Made by a program: the position numbers and the translations under genes. A DNA stretch of 64,000 nucleotides from positions 432,253-496,252 of the forward strand of contig NZ_LNRU01000003.1 in assembly GCF_001468225.1 (NCBI RefSeq), read 5' to 3'. This document shows, in pieces, positions 15,880 through 24,718 of the stretch; position 1 is the first letter of the stretch; every line of letters begins with the position of its first letter. Origin of the DNA: Sphingopyxis sp. H053. Lineage in GTDB: Bacteria; Pseudomonadota; Alphaproteobacteria; Sphingomonadales; Sphingomonadaceae. A model generated the notes under the pieces. It was not told the DNA's origin and did not search any database. It saw only the letters and a program-made list of their open reading frames with translations.

Positions 15880-17448
15880 TTACGTCACCATTGCCTGCAA
15901 CGTCGCGATCCGGTCGGCCTCTTCGGCGGGCTTGTCGCGGCGGATGCGCGAAATACGCGGAAAGCGCATCGCGAGCCCCGACTTGTGGCGCTTGGACGCG
16001 TGAATCGAATCGAAGGCGACTTCGAGCACGAGCGACTTTTCAACCTCGCGCACCGGGCCGAAGCGGTTCAGCGTGTTGTCGCGCACGAACTTGTCGAGCC
16101 ACTTCAATTCCTCGTCGGTGAAGCCCGAATAGGCCTTGCCGACGGGTAGCAACTCGCCCGCGTCGGACCAGCAACCGAAGGTATAGTCCGAATAGAAGCT
16201 CGCGCGGCGTCCATTGCCCCTTTGGGCGTACATCATCACGCAATCGGCGGTGAGCGGGTCGCGCTTCCATTTATACCAGAGCCCCGCGCGGCGCCCCGCC
16301 ACATAGGGCGCGTCGCGGCGCTTGAGCATCACCCCCTCGATCGCCGCATCGCGCGCGCCCGCGCGGCGCTCGGCGAGGTCGCCGAAATCGGCGGCATCGA
16401 TTACTTGCGACAGGTCGAAATGGCTGTCGGCGAGCCGCGGGACGAACGCTTCGAGCTGCCGCCGCCGTTCGGTCCACGGCAGCCCGCGCAGATCATTGCC
16501 GTCGACCGCAAGCAGATCGTACACGCGCACGAACGCCGGATAATCGGCGAGCATCTTCTTCGAGACCGTCTTTCGCCCGAGCCGCTGTTGCAGCGCGTTG
16601 AAGCTCGCGGCTTCGCCGCCCTGCACCTCGCCGCGCACAAGCAGTTCACCGTCGATCACCGCATCCTGATCGAACGCCGAAACCAGTTCGGGGAACGCGC
16701 CGCTGATCTCCTCGCCGCCGCGGCTATAGATCCGCGTCTCACCGCCACCGCGCACGATCTGGACGCGGATGCCGTCCCATTTCCATTCGGCGGCATAGTC
16801 GGCGAGGTCGACGCTTTCTTCTTCCAATGGATGCGCGAGCATGAAAGGACGGAAGAAGGCGACGTCGGCAAGGTCGGGCCGCTCCGCCCGTCCCTCGCCC
16901 CACGCAAACAGCGGCGCATAGGGCGGCGGGATCGCGTGCCACAGCTCCTCGACATCGTCGACGGGCACGTCGAACGCCTGCGCGAACGCCTGTTTCGCAA
17001 GCCGCGCCGACACCCCGACGCGCATCCCGCCCAAGGCCAGTTTCAGCAGCGCATAGCGCCCGTCGGCGTCGAGGCGGTCGAGGAGCGAGGCGACGACCGC
17101 AGGCGCATCGCTGCGGCTCGCGGCCGACAGCGCGTCGACCGCCGCCGAAACTGTGAGGTCTTCCTTCTTCCCCGGCGCATCGGGCCAGAGCAATGCCGCT
17201 GTCTCCGCCGTATCCCCCACAAAGTGCCGCGACAGACGAAACAATTCCTCGTCGACGCGGGTCGCCAGCAACATCCGCACCGTCCCCGCTTTCACCGCCG
17301 GGAAATCGAGGCTCTCGGTCAGCGCGGCGATTGCCCACCCGCGGTCGGGATCGGGCGTATGCCGCAGATAATCGACGATCAGCGCGAGCTTCGTATTGCG
17401 CGAGCGCGTGTAGATCAGCCGGTCGATCAGGGCCGCGAAGCGCTTCAC
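15880..17448 (-). CDS. ATP-dependent DNA ligase (exonuclease-associated type)
   Basis: A 522-residue ATP-dependent DNA ligase. Domains in order: an N-terminal DNA-binding domain (about 1-190), the adenylation domain with nucleophile Lys223 in EWKWDGIRVQI, motif III DGELLV, motif IV IEGVMLKRRDAPY, motif V WYKWKRDP, then an OB domain ending ISRIRRDKPAEEA. It seals nicks in DNA repair. The start is GTG at 17448, right after GGAGGAGGAG, overlapping the exonuclease stop by 4 bases (GTGA). Family members sit next to the MBL exonuclease below, as here; this protein lacks LigD polymerase and phosphoesterase domains. Confidence 0.93.
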   Translation of the reverse strand: MKRFAALIDRLIYTRSRNTKLALIVDYLRHTPDPDRGWAIAALTESLDFPAVKAGTVRMLLATRVDEELFRLSRHFVGDTAETAALLWPDAPGKKEDLTVSAAVDALSAASRSDAPAVVASLLDRLDADGRYALLKLALGGMRVGVSARLAKQAFAQAFDVPVDDVEELWHAIPPPYAPLFAWGEGRAERPDLADVAFFRPFMLAHPLEEESVDLADYAAEWKWDGIRVQIVRGGGETRIYSRGGEEISGAFPELVSAFDQDAVIDGELLVRGEVQGGEAASFNALQQRLGRKTVSKKMLADYPAFVRVYDLLAVDGNDLRGLPWTERRRQLEAFVPRLADSHFDLSQVIDAADFGDLAERRAGARDAAIEGVMLKRRDAPYVAGRRAGLWYKWKRDPLTADCVMMYAQRGNGRRASFYSDYTFGCWSDAGELLPVGKAYSGFTDEELKWLDKFVRDNTLNRFGPVREVEKSLVLEVAFDSIHASKRHKSGLAMRFPRISRIRRDKPAEEADRIATLQAMVT

Positions 17449-18458
17449 GCCTCCTCCTCCAGATCGCGGCCGACGAGGTGCAGCGCGCGCGCCTTGCGTT
17501 GATGCAGCTCGCACCACCGCAGCAGCCCGTCCTCGCTGCCGTGCGTGATCCAGCTTTCCTTTGGGTTCACCTCCGAAATCGTCGTCGTCAGTTCATCCCA
17601 GTCGGCATGGTCCGAAATCACCAGCGGCAGTTCGACCATCCGCTGCCGAGCGCGCTGGCGCACGCGCATCCAGCCCGAGGCCATCGCGGTCACCGGATCG
17701 GGCAGCCGCCGCGACCAGCGATCATTCAGCGCCGAGGGCGGCGCGAGGACGATCTGCCCCGCCATCTCGGCCTTGTCGGTTTCGGAAACGAGCCGGAGCT
17801 CGCCAAGATCGACGCCATGCACCGCATAGAGCTCGCACATCTTCTCAAGCGCGCCGTGGATATAGATCGGCGCGTCCCACCCGGCACCGCGCAGTTCGGC
17901 GATCACGCGCTGCGCCTTGCCGAGCGCATAGGCGCCGACGAGCACCGAGCGGTCGGGCTCGGCGCGCACCGCGCCGATCAGCTTGGCGATCTCGTCGGCG
18001 GTCGGCGGGTGGCGGAACACCGGCAGGCCAAAGGTCGCCTCGGTGATGAAGATATCGCAGGGCACAACCTCGAACGGCGTGCAGGTCGGGTCGGGGCGGC
18101 GCTTGTAATCGCCGGTCACAACGATCCGCTCGCCGGCATACTCCATCAAGATCTGCGCGCTGCCGAGCACATGCCCCGCCGGATGAAAGCTGAACTGCAC
18201 TCCCCCGCTCTCGAACCCGTCGCCATATTCATACGCCTGATTATGGCTCGCCTCGGCATCGACGCCGTAACGCAGCGCCATAATCGCGAGCGTCTCGGGC
18301 GTGGCGAACACCGCGCCATGGCCGCTTCGCGCATGATCGGCATGGCCATGCGTCACGGCGGCGCGCTCGACGGGGCGCGACGGGTCGATCCACAGGTCGG
18401 CGGGCTTTACATAGATGCCGCCCGGATGCGGCTCGATCCAGGATTTGACCTTCGCCAT
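17445..18458 (-). CDS. Ligase-associated MBL-fold DNA exonuclease
   Basis: A 337-residue metallo-beta-lactamase/beta-CASP protein related to mRNA 3'-end processing factors (CPSF73-like) and SNM1/Artemis. The zinc motif THGHADHARSGHG gives His37, His39, Asp41 and His42; later blocks VVTGDYKRRPDPTC and SDHADWDEL complete the site. In bacteria this subfamily occurs next to ATP-dependent DNA ligase and is thought to trim DNA ends. It overlaps the ligase (4 bases) and the UdgX gene (one base, TGATG). Confidence 0.92.
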   Translation of the reverse strand: MAKVKSWIEPHPGGIYVKPADLWIDPSRPVERAAVTHGHADHARSGHGAVFATPETLAIMALRYGVDAEASHNQAYEYGDGFESGGVQFSFHPAGHVLGSAQILMEYAGERIVVTGDYKRRPDPTCTPFEVVPCDIFITEATFGLPVFRHPPTADEIAKLIGAVRAEPDRSVLVGAYALGKAQRVIAELRGAGWDAPIYIHGALEKMCELYAVHGVDLGELRLVSETDKAEMAGQIVLAPPSALNDRWSRRLPDPVTAMASGWMRVRQRARQRMVELPLVISDHADWDELTTTISEVNPKESWITHGSEDGLLRWCELHQRKARALHLVGRDLEEEA

Positions 18459-19885
18459 CAGGCGGCGAGTTTCCGCGCGCGGATCAGGTCGGCGACGAAC
18501 GCCGCGCGTTCCTCGGCGGCGCGCTCGCGGTCGGGCAGGCGTAGCAGGAACGAGGGATGGATCGTCGCGACCAGCTTGCCGCCTCCCTCCAGTTCATGCA
18601 CCGCACCGCGCATCGACTTGATACTCGCGCTCTTGCCCGTCACCCCGCGCAGCGCGCTCGCGCCCAGTGTCACGATCAGGTCAGGCTGAACAAATGCGCG
18701 TTCCTTGTCGAGCCACCAGCGGCAGATATCGATCTCGCCCGTCGTCGGATTCTGGTGCAGGCGGCGCTTGCCGCGTGGCTCGAACTTGAAATGCTTGACC
18801 GCGTTGGTCAGGAACAGCCGCGCGCGGTCGAGCCCCGCCTCCTCCAGCACCTCGTTCAACACTTGCCCCGCGGGTCCTACAAACGGCCGCCCCTGCAAAT
18901 CCTCCTGATCGCCCGGCTGCTCGCCGACGAGCATGATGCGTGCATCCTTCGGCCCCTCGCCCGCCACGCCTTGCGTCGCGTTGCAATAGAGCGGGCAGCG
19001 CGTGCAGCGATCAACCGCGCGCGCGACGTCACTCAGCGTCTTCACATCGTCGTCGAGGGCCAATTCGTCGGGCACGCGCGTCCGCCATTTGTCGGTCAGA
19101 GGGTTCGCCATGGAAACGGCCGCTTCGCGCATGCGTTCCACCCGCGCCCCGACGCCCGCGAGCAACGGCGCGATATCCTGCGCCTCGGGAAGGTTCTTCC
19201 AATATTTCTTGGGCATTTCGGCGCGCATCGCGTCGATCTTCACCCGCGCGGGGTTGAAGATCGCGCCATAATAGGTGCGCCATTGATCCTCGACCACATC
19301 GCTGTCGGGCACCTCGTCCTTCGTCCCGCCGGGGCCGTAAACCAGTGTTTCCTCCCGCCAGATCGCGCGCGCGTCGGGCGTCAAGATCGCCCAGTCCATA
19401 CCGTAAAAGCGGCGCTGGAAGAAGGGAGCGGTCAGCCGCAGGATGCGGTGCGACGGTTCGAACCACGCCGCGAAACTCTCGCGGCCGCCCTCCTCACCCA
19501 AGCGACGAAAGCGAACGAACGCGTGCATCTTATGCACATCGCGGCGGATCGCCTTGTCGGCCTTGCGCAGCCAGTCGACCTCGGCATCGGTCGTTCGCGC
19601 AAGCAATTGCCGATCACGCGCCGCGCGCCAGATGATGCGATAAAGCCGCGCCGGGACCTCGGGATCGCGATGGCAGATCACGCGCTCGGCGATCTCCAGC
19701 AGTTCGCGCGGCAGCGACACGGCGCCTCCGGGCGGCGCAGCACCCGCATCGCCAAACAACGACGCGCCATCCTCGGCCCCGCGCCAGCTCACATTCTCGG
19801 GCGCCACGCCGCCCGCAAGAAGTCCGCGCGCGGCGCTCCGCCATTCGGCAAAATCGCCCGGCTCGGCCAGCACCACCTCCCTCAC
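18458..19885 (-). CDS. udgX: DUF4130-UdgX fusion, uracil-DNA binding protein
   Basis: A 475-residue two-domain protein. Residues about 1-240 are DUF4130, the domain usually linked to the radical SAM partner. Residues about 285-475 are a family-4-like uracil-DNA glycosylase with iron-sulfur cysteines (Cys294, Cys297, Cys301), motif GEQPGDQED (321-329) and HPSFLLR (443-449). The loop RGKRRLHQNP (371-380) matches the UdgX-specific KRRxH loop, whose His (here His377) forms a covalent bond with DNA after uracil removal. So it probably traps uracil sites covalently rather than turning over. It starts with GTG at 19885, overlapping the radical SAM stop. Confidence 0.92.
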   Translation of the reverse strand: MREVVLAEPGDFAEWRSAARGLLAGGVAPENVSWRGAEDGASLFGDAGAAPPGGAVSLPRELLEIAERVICHRDPEVPARLYRIIWRAARDRQLLARTTDAEVDWLRKADKAIRRDVHKMHAFVRFRRLGEEGGRESFAAWFEPSHRILRLTAPFFQRRFYGMDWAILTPDARAIWREETLVYGPGGTKDEVPDSDVVEDQWRTYYGAIFNPARVKIDAMRAEMPKKYWKNLPEAQDIAPLLAGVGARVERMREAAVSMANPLTDKWRTRVPDELALDDDVKTLSDVARAVDRCTRCPLYCNATQGVAGEGPKDARIMLVGEQPGDQEDLQGRPFVGPAGQVLNEVLEEAGLDRARLFLTNAVKHFKFEPRGKRRLHQNPTTGEIDICRWWLDKERAFVQPDLIVTLGASALRGVTGKSASIKSMRGAVHELEGGGKLVATIHPSFLLRLPDRERAAEERAAFVADLIRARKLAA

Positions 19886-21132
19886 AGCGCAAACGCCAGC
19901 TGTTCCGGCGGCGGCGCAAAACGGGCGCGCAGGTCGGCGCTATCGGTGAGCATTCCCGGCCGCCAATCGAGCGCAACGATGAAGGGCAGCAACTTCTTTA
20001 CCGATGCTGTGAGCTTCGCGAGATCGCCAAGCCGCAGTTTGCCCAGCCGCCGCGCCGCGACGATTCGGTCGACCGCCCGCGTGCCGAGCCCCGGCACGCG
20101 GAGCAGAAGCTCGCGCGGCGCACGATTGATATCGACCGGAAACGCCTCGCGCCGCATCAGCGCCCACGCGAGCTTGGGATCGATCGCGAGGTCGAGCATG
20201 CCGCCGCTCGCACCCTCCATGATCTCGGCGCGCTCGAAGCCATAGAAACGCAGCAGCCAGTCAGCCTGGTATAAGCGGTGCTCGCGCATCAACGGCGGAC
20301 GCACCGGCGGCAGGTCGCTGCTCGCATCGGGGATCGGACTGTACGCCGAATAATAGACGCGGCGAAGCTGATACCCCGAATAGAGGTTCGTCGCGGTCTT
20401 CAAAATATCGTCGTCGCGCGATGCGTCGGCGCCGACGATCATCTGCGTCGATTGCCCGGCGGGCGCGAAGCGCGGCGGGGTCGCCTTACCGATCAGCCGG
20501 CTCTTCGCCGCCTCGATCGCATCCTCGGCGCCGACGCGCACCGATGCCATCGTCTTGCGGATCGTCTCGGGCTTTTTCTCGGGCGCGAAGCTCGACAGGC
20601 CCGCCTCGGTCGGCAATTCGACATTGGTCGACAGCCGGTCGGCATAGAGTCCCGCTAGCGCGATCAGTCCGGGATCGGCGCCCGCGATCGTCTTCAGATG
20701 GATATAGCCGCCAAAGCGATGCTCCTCGCGCAAGATACGCGCGACTTCGACAAGCTGCTCCATCGTATAATCTTCTGAACGGATGATCCCCGACGACAGG
20801 AACAGCCCTTCGATATAGTTGCGCTTGTAGAAATCGAGCGTCAGCCGCACGACCTCCTGCGGACTGAAGCGCGCGCGCTCGACATTGCTCGACGCGCGGT
20901 TGATGCAAAAACGGCAGTCGTAAATGCAGAAGTTGGTTAGCAAGATCTTGAGCAGCGAAATGCATCGGCCATCGGGAGCATAGCTGTGGCAGATGCCCAT
21001 GCCCTCGGTCGACCCGATGCCCTTGCTCGCGACAGAGTCGCGCTTTACCGTCCCTGACGACGCGCACGACGCGTCATATTTCGCCGCATCGGCCAGCACG
21101 GCCAGCTTTTCCAGAATCGGTTTAGCGGACAT
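19882..21132 (-). CDS. Putative DNA modification/repair radical SAM protein
   Basis: A 416-residue radical SAM enzyme with the cluster motif CIYDCRFC (Cys69, Cys73, Cys76). The C terminus has a helix-hairpin-helix (INRAPRELLLRVPGLGTRAVDRIVAARR, read in two halves), a DNA-binding element, so the substrate is probably damaged or modified DNA. This family is a constant neighbour of the DUF4130/UDG protein. The reaction is not established. First gene of the four-gene repair operon; a LexA-type box lies 18 bp upstream of its ATG. Confidence 0.92.
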   Translation of the reverse strand: MSAKPILEKLAVLADAAKYDASCASSGTVKRDSVASKGIGSTEGMGICHSYAPDGRCISLLKILLTNFCIYDCRFCINRASSNVERARFSPQEVVRLTLDFYKRNYIEGLFLSSGIIRSEDYTMEQLVEVARILREEHRFGGYIHLKTIAGADPGLIALAGLYADRLSTNVELPTEAGLSSFAPEKKPETIRKTMASVRVGAEDAIEAAKSRLIGKATPPRFAPAGQSTQMIVGADASRDDDILKTATNLYSGYQLRRVYYSAYSPIPDASSDLPPVRPPLMREHRLYQADWLLRFYGFERAEIMEGASGGMLDLAIDPKLAWALMRREAFPVDINRAPRELLLRVPGLGTRAVDRIVAARRLGKLRLGDLAKLTASVKKLLPFIVALDWRPGMLTDSADLRARFAPPPEQLAFAL

Positions 21133-21150
21133 GTCCCATGTTTAGCATGA

Positions 21151-21165
21151 GAACATAGAGAGAAC
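21151..21165 (-). promoter_or_regulatory. LexA (SOS) box of the DNA repair operon
   Basis: The plus strand reads GAACATAGAGAGAAC, i.e. GTTC-N7-GTTC on the coding strand. This is the direct-repeat LexA box of alphaproteobacteria. It lies 18 bp upstream of the radical SAM start codon, where a repressor would block transcription. Confidence 0.75.
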
Positions 21166-21182
21166 AAATCGGTTCGGCGCGT

Positions 21183-22730
21183 TTAGGCCTCGCGCCACTT
21201 TGCGGGCAGCGCGATGTCGACCACCAGCCCGGTCGGCTCCCAGTGGCGCGCGATCGAGCCGCCCAGATTGTTGCGCACGCTGCGTTCCATCAGCAACGTG
21301 CCGAAACTGGTACGGTCGGGCGGCCCGACCAACCCCTGCGTTCCGGTTTCGGTCCAGGTCAGGCGAAACATCCGCGACTCGTTGCCTTCCGGGTCCTGCG
21401 ACCAGTGGATCTCGACGCGTCCTCCGTCGTTCATCAGTGCGCCATGCTTGACCGCATTGGTCGCGAGTTCGTTGAACACCAGCGCCATCGCGACCAGCGC
21501 ATTTTCGGGCAGCAGCAGGTCGGGGCCCGACCAGCGGATGCGCGGAAAGGCCGCCTCGACCTCGCGCATCAGCGCGTGCATCGACCCGGTCATGAAATTG
21601 GCGCCGAGCAGCACATTCTGTGCGCGGTTGAGCGCGTCGAGCCGGCTGCTGATCCGTTCGACATAATCGTCGACGTCACGCGCGGCGTGGCGGGTCAACG
21701 AGATGATCGCGCTGACCGTCGCGAACAGGTTGCGCATCCGGTGGTGCAGTTCGCGCATCAGCAGATTGGCATTTTCCTGCCGGCTTTTCTGTTCGGTGAT
21801 GTCGATGCTCACCCCGGTCAGCATCGCATCGTCCGCCCGCACGTCCCAGTCGCCGCGCACGGCATTCCAGCGCAGCCCGCGCTCGGGATTGAGGACGCGA
21901 TATTCGGCCGCATAGGGCGTGCCGTTCGCGATCGCTTCCTTCAATATCTCGCGCAACGCGGCGCGGTCGTCGGGATGCACCAGGTCGAAAAATCCGTTGC
22001 CGGTCGCCAGCATCGCCTGGAATTCGGAACCCCATAGTTCGGCGCCGGCGCCCTGCGTGCGCAGCCGGTCGGTCCGCGGATCATATTGCCACGACGCGAT
22101 TCCCGAAAAATCGAGCGCGCGTTCGAGCGTGCGGCGCGCCTCGTCGCGCTCGGCGCCGATCCGGCGCAGGTCGGCTTCGGCCATGATGATCCCGGCGAAA
22201 TCCTCGAGCCGTTCGAGCTCGATATCGGTGAGCGCTTTGCGCTCATCGCGGTCGATCACGCAAAGGCTGCCGAGGATCGCGCCGTTATAAGCGCGCAGCG
22301 GCACCCCGGCATAGAAGCGGATGTGCGGTTCGCCGGTCACCAGCGGATTGTCGCGAAAGCGCGGATCGCCCAGCACGTCGGTCACCATCACCGGCCGGTC
22401 GTCGGCGATGACATATTGGCAAAAGCTCCACTCGCGCGGCGTTTCGGGGGTATCGAGGCCATAGGCCGACTTGAACCATTGGCGGCAATCGTCGACCAGC
22501 GAGACCAGCGCGATCGGCACGCCATACAGGTCGGCGACCATTTTCGTCACACGATCGAACGCCTGTTCGGGCGGAGTGTCCATGATGCGATATTCGCGAA
22601 GCGTGTCGAGACGCAGCCTTTCGGCGCGTGCTGCAGCTTCGTCTCCCCCTTCCGCCAAACCTCGTCCCTCGCTGCCCTGCGATGCTGATGGCCCCGCATC
22701 GCTCATATCCTCGGGGCGCCGCTCTGCCAT
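21183..22730 (-). CDS. HRXXN/HWE-type sensor histidine kinase (GAF-PAS), probable PhyR kinase
   Basis: A 515-residue soluble kinase with no membrane segment. Domains: GAF (about 40-190, VPIALVSLVDDCRQWFKS and GSLCVIDRD), PAS (about 203-312), then a HisKA_2/HWE transmitter with H-box RELHHRMRN (phospho-His near 330) and an ATPase domain with N-box VFNELATNAVKHGAL. The HRMRN sequence fits the HRXXN kinases that phosphorylate PhyR in the alphaproteobacterial general stress response. It is divergent from phyR (207 bp apart), which supports that role. The signal it senses is unknown. Confidence 0.88.
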   Translation of the reverse strand: MAERRPEDMSDAGPSASQGSEGRGLAEGGDEAAARAERLRLDTLREYRIMDTPPEQAFDRVTKMVADLYGVPIALVSLVDDCRQWFKSAYGLDTPETPREWSFCQYVIADDRPVMVTDVLGDPRFRDNPLVTGEPHIRFYAGVPLRAYNGAILGSLCVIDRDERKALTDIELERLEDFAGIIMAEADLRRIGAERDEARRTLERALDFSGIASWQYDPRTDRLRTQGAGAELWGSEFQAMLATGNGFFDLVHPDDRAALREILKEAIANGTPYAAEYRVLNPERGLRWNAVRGDWDVRADDAMLTGVSIDITEQKSRQENANLLMRELHHRMRNLFATVSAIISLTRHAARDVDDYVERISSRLDALNRAQNVLLGANFMTGSMHALMREVEAAFPRIRWSGPDLLLPENALVAMALVFNELATNAVKHGALMNDGGRVEIHWSQDPEGNESRMFRLTWTETGTQGLVGPPDRTSFGTLLMERSVRNNLGGSIARHWEPTGLVVDIALPAKWREA

Positions 22731-22883
22731 GAAAATGGTCCCTACAAAAGCATGCTTGCGGCGATACAGGAAAGCGGTGATATTCCACTTACTTACGCCG
22801 CATTTTTATCGCGTCCCGGCTGACTCTACGCATTGGGGCGCGACAAGTTGCAACGGCCGGCGTCGCTCTTTGCGCCGCCAGGC

Positions 22884-22909
22884 GGAACCGACCCGCGCCG
22901 GGAGGCGTA
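22884..22909 (+). promoter_or_regulatory. Putative EcfG-type promoter of phyR
   Basis: GGAAC (22884-22888) followed by 17 bases and CGTA (22906-22909); the EcfG consensus is GGAAC-N16/17-CGTT. It lies about 30 bp before the phyR start. One mismatch in the -10 element. Confidence 0.55.
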
Positions 22910-22937
22910 TGACTGGTCACAAGAGGGAGCAATTTTG

Positions 22938-23732
22938 ATGACATTGGGTGAGGAACTTCGCGGGCACCTGCCTTTCCTGCGCCGCTACGCGCGCGCGTTG
23001 ACGGGCAGCCAGCAGCATGGCGACAATTTCGTCCACACGACGCTCGAAGTCATCGTCGCTGCCCCCGACGAATTCCACAGCGGCGACGGCACCCGGATCG
23101 ACCTTTACCGCAATTTTCACCGCATCTGGGAAAGCGCCTATATCGACGAGGGCGAAGACAGCGATGAGGGCGAGCACCCGCTCGTCCGCGCCGCGCATCG
23201 GCGCCTCGTCCAGATCACGCCGCTCGGCCGGCAGATCCTGTTGCTCACCGCGCTCGAGGGCTTTTCGGTCGAGGAGGCCGGGCTGATCACCGGAACCGAC
23301 GGGCCGACGGTCGAAACATTGCTCGCCGATGCGGTCGGCGAACTCGACCGCGAATCGCAAACCTCGGTGCTGATCATCGAAGACGAGCCGCTGATCGCGA
23401 TGGAGCTCGAACAGATCGTGCGCGATCTCGGCCACCGCGTCGCGGGCATCGCGACGACGCATGAGGATGCGGTCGCCGCGTTCGAACGGACCGACGCAGG
23501 CCTCGTTCTCGCCGATATCCAGCTTGCCGACGGATCGTCGGGGATCGACGCGGTGCAGGACATTTTGGCGATCGCGCCGGTCCCGGCGATCTTCATCACC
23601 GCCTTTCCCGAAAAATTGCTCACGGGCGGCCGCGTCGAGCCGACCTTCCTGATTTCAAAGCCGTTCCGCGAAAACACCGTGCGCGCGGCGATCAGCCAGA
23701 GCCTGCTCTTCACCCCGCAGCTCGCGGCGTAA
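22938..23732 (+). CDS. phyR: PhyR, anti-anti-sigma response regulator of the general stress response
   Basis: A 264-residue protein with the unique PhyR layout: an N-terminal sigma-like (EcfG-mimic) domain (about 1-135) and a C-terminal receiver (about 143-262). Receiver residues are Glu148/Asp149, the phospho-acceptor Asp193 (LADIQL), Thr221 and Lys241. When phosphorylated, PhyR binds the anti-sigma factor NepR and frees EcfG. The ATG at 22938 is chosen because GGGAG lies 8 bases upstream; upstream in-frame sequence is unrelated. nepR and ecfG are about 1 kb downstream. Confidence 0.96.
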   Translation: MTLGEELRGHLPFLRRYARALTGSQQHGDNFVHTTLEVIVAAPDEFHSGDGTRIDLYRNFHRIWESAYIDEGEDSDEGEHPLVRAAHRRLVQITPLGRQILLLTALEGFSVEEAGLITGTDGPTVETLLADAVGELDRESQTSVLIIEDEPLIAMELEQIVRDLGHRVAGIATTHEDAVAAFERTDAGLVLADIQLADGSSGIDAVQDILAIAPVPAIFITAFPEKLLTGGRVEPTFLISKPFRENTVRAAISQSLLFTPQLAA

Positions 23733-23752
23733 AGGCCCCATTTCTCCCAATT

Positions 23753-23861
23753 CGTCATTCCCGCGAAGGCGGGAATCCCGCTTTATCCTGCCTGCGACAC
23801 GGGTAGCCGTCCTACCAGACGCGGCACAAGGAGCGGGATTCCCGCCTTCGCGGGAATGACG
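23753..23861. repeat. Intergenic inverted repeat, ATTCCCGCGAAGGCGGGAAT
   Basis: Perfect 30-bp arms at 23753-23782 and 23832-23861 around a 49-bp spacer, lying between the convergent phyR and second sigma factor genes. Could terminate both transcripts. Confidence 0.9.
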
Positions 23862-23871
23862 GCAATTTTCG

Positions 23872-24489
23872 TCAATCGCCGGCGGGACCGTTCGCGGTCA
23901 GCTGATCGACATTGTCCATGATCGTGCGAAACGCCTCGCTCGATGGCATGACGTCGGTACTGCGCCGCGGCATTTCGCCGCTCTCCAATATCGCTTGCAG
24001 CGCGGTACGGCCGCGCGATACGCGGCTCTTCATCGTGCCCACCGCGCAGCCGCAGATCGCCGCACCTTCCTCATAGGATAATTGCCCGGCCCCGATCAGC
24101 ACGAGCGCCTCGCGCTGGTCGACCGGCAGCATCATCAGCGCGCGCTGCACGTCGGCCAGGTGCAGGCTGTCGTCCTGATCGTCGGGCGCGACGAGCAACC
24201 GCTCGGCGGCGAGCTCGTCATATTCGGCGGTGAATTTCTTGCGCCGCATCTGCGACAGGAAACAATTGCGCAGGATGACGAACGCCCAGCTCTTCATGCT
24301 GGCGGGCCCCGGCACATATTGCGCGCGCGCCTTCCACGCCTTCAGCATCGTTTCCTGCACCAGGTCATCGGCAAGGTCGGCGTTACCCGTCAGGCTGCGC
24401 CCGAATGCGCGCAGATGCGGCAACATCGCCGCGAGTTCACGCTTGAAGCTGGCATCGTCGAGCGGCTGAGGCGTTTCGTCGCTAGTCAC
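23872..24489 (-). CDS. Second EcfG-type ECF sigma factor
   Basis: A 205-residue ECF sigma factor of the EcfG (ECF15) type. Sigma-2 has HLRAFGRSLTGNADLADDLVQE, and sigma-4 has LPVDQREALVLIGAGQLSYEEGA and GTMKSRVSRGR. It is a paralogue of the sigma gene at 24946 (shared LRAFGRSL/LRAYGRSL and PSSEA tail). It starts with GTG at 24489 with AGGA upstream. It is divergently arranged with nepR-ecfG. It may compete with or be controlled by the same NepR; which of the two is the main EcfG is not visible. Confidence 0.92.
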   Translation of the reverse strand: MTSDETPQPLDDASFKRELAAMLPHLRAFGRSLTGNADLADDLVQETMLKAWKARAQYVPGPASMKSWAFVILRNCFLSQMRRKKFTAEYDELAAERLLVAPDDQDDSLHLADVQRALMMLPVDQREALVLIGAGQLSYEEGAAICGCAVGTMKSRVSRGRTALQAILESGEMPRRSTDVMPSSEAFRTIMDNVDQLTANGPAGD

Positions 24490-24661
24490 ACAATCCTGAT
24501 CGCTTGGGCGCCCTGAAGCACCGCTGAATGGACCAGGGGCTTAGCGGGTTGAATCCCTTATGGGAACCAAAAGCGCACCCAAAGAGGCAGTAACCGACGC
24601 CGGCCGGGCCTGACATTGTGCTTTTATCGCAACACCGTTCGTCGAAAAAACCAGCAAGCGG

Positions 24662-24686
24662 GGAACCCCCGGCCGTTTTCGTCGTT
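24662..24686 (+). promoter_or_regulatory. EcfG-type promoter of nepR-ecfG
   Basis: GGAAC (24662-24666), 16 bases, then CGTT (24683-24686): an exact match to the general stress response consensus GGAAC-N16/17-CGTT. Transcription would start near 24693, so the ATG at 24719 rather than 24695 is the likely nepR start. Confidence 0.8.
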
Positions 24687-24718
24687 GCTCCGGCATGGCT
24701 ACGCAAGGCAACAACAGG

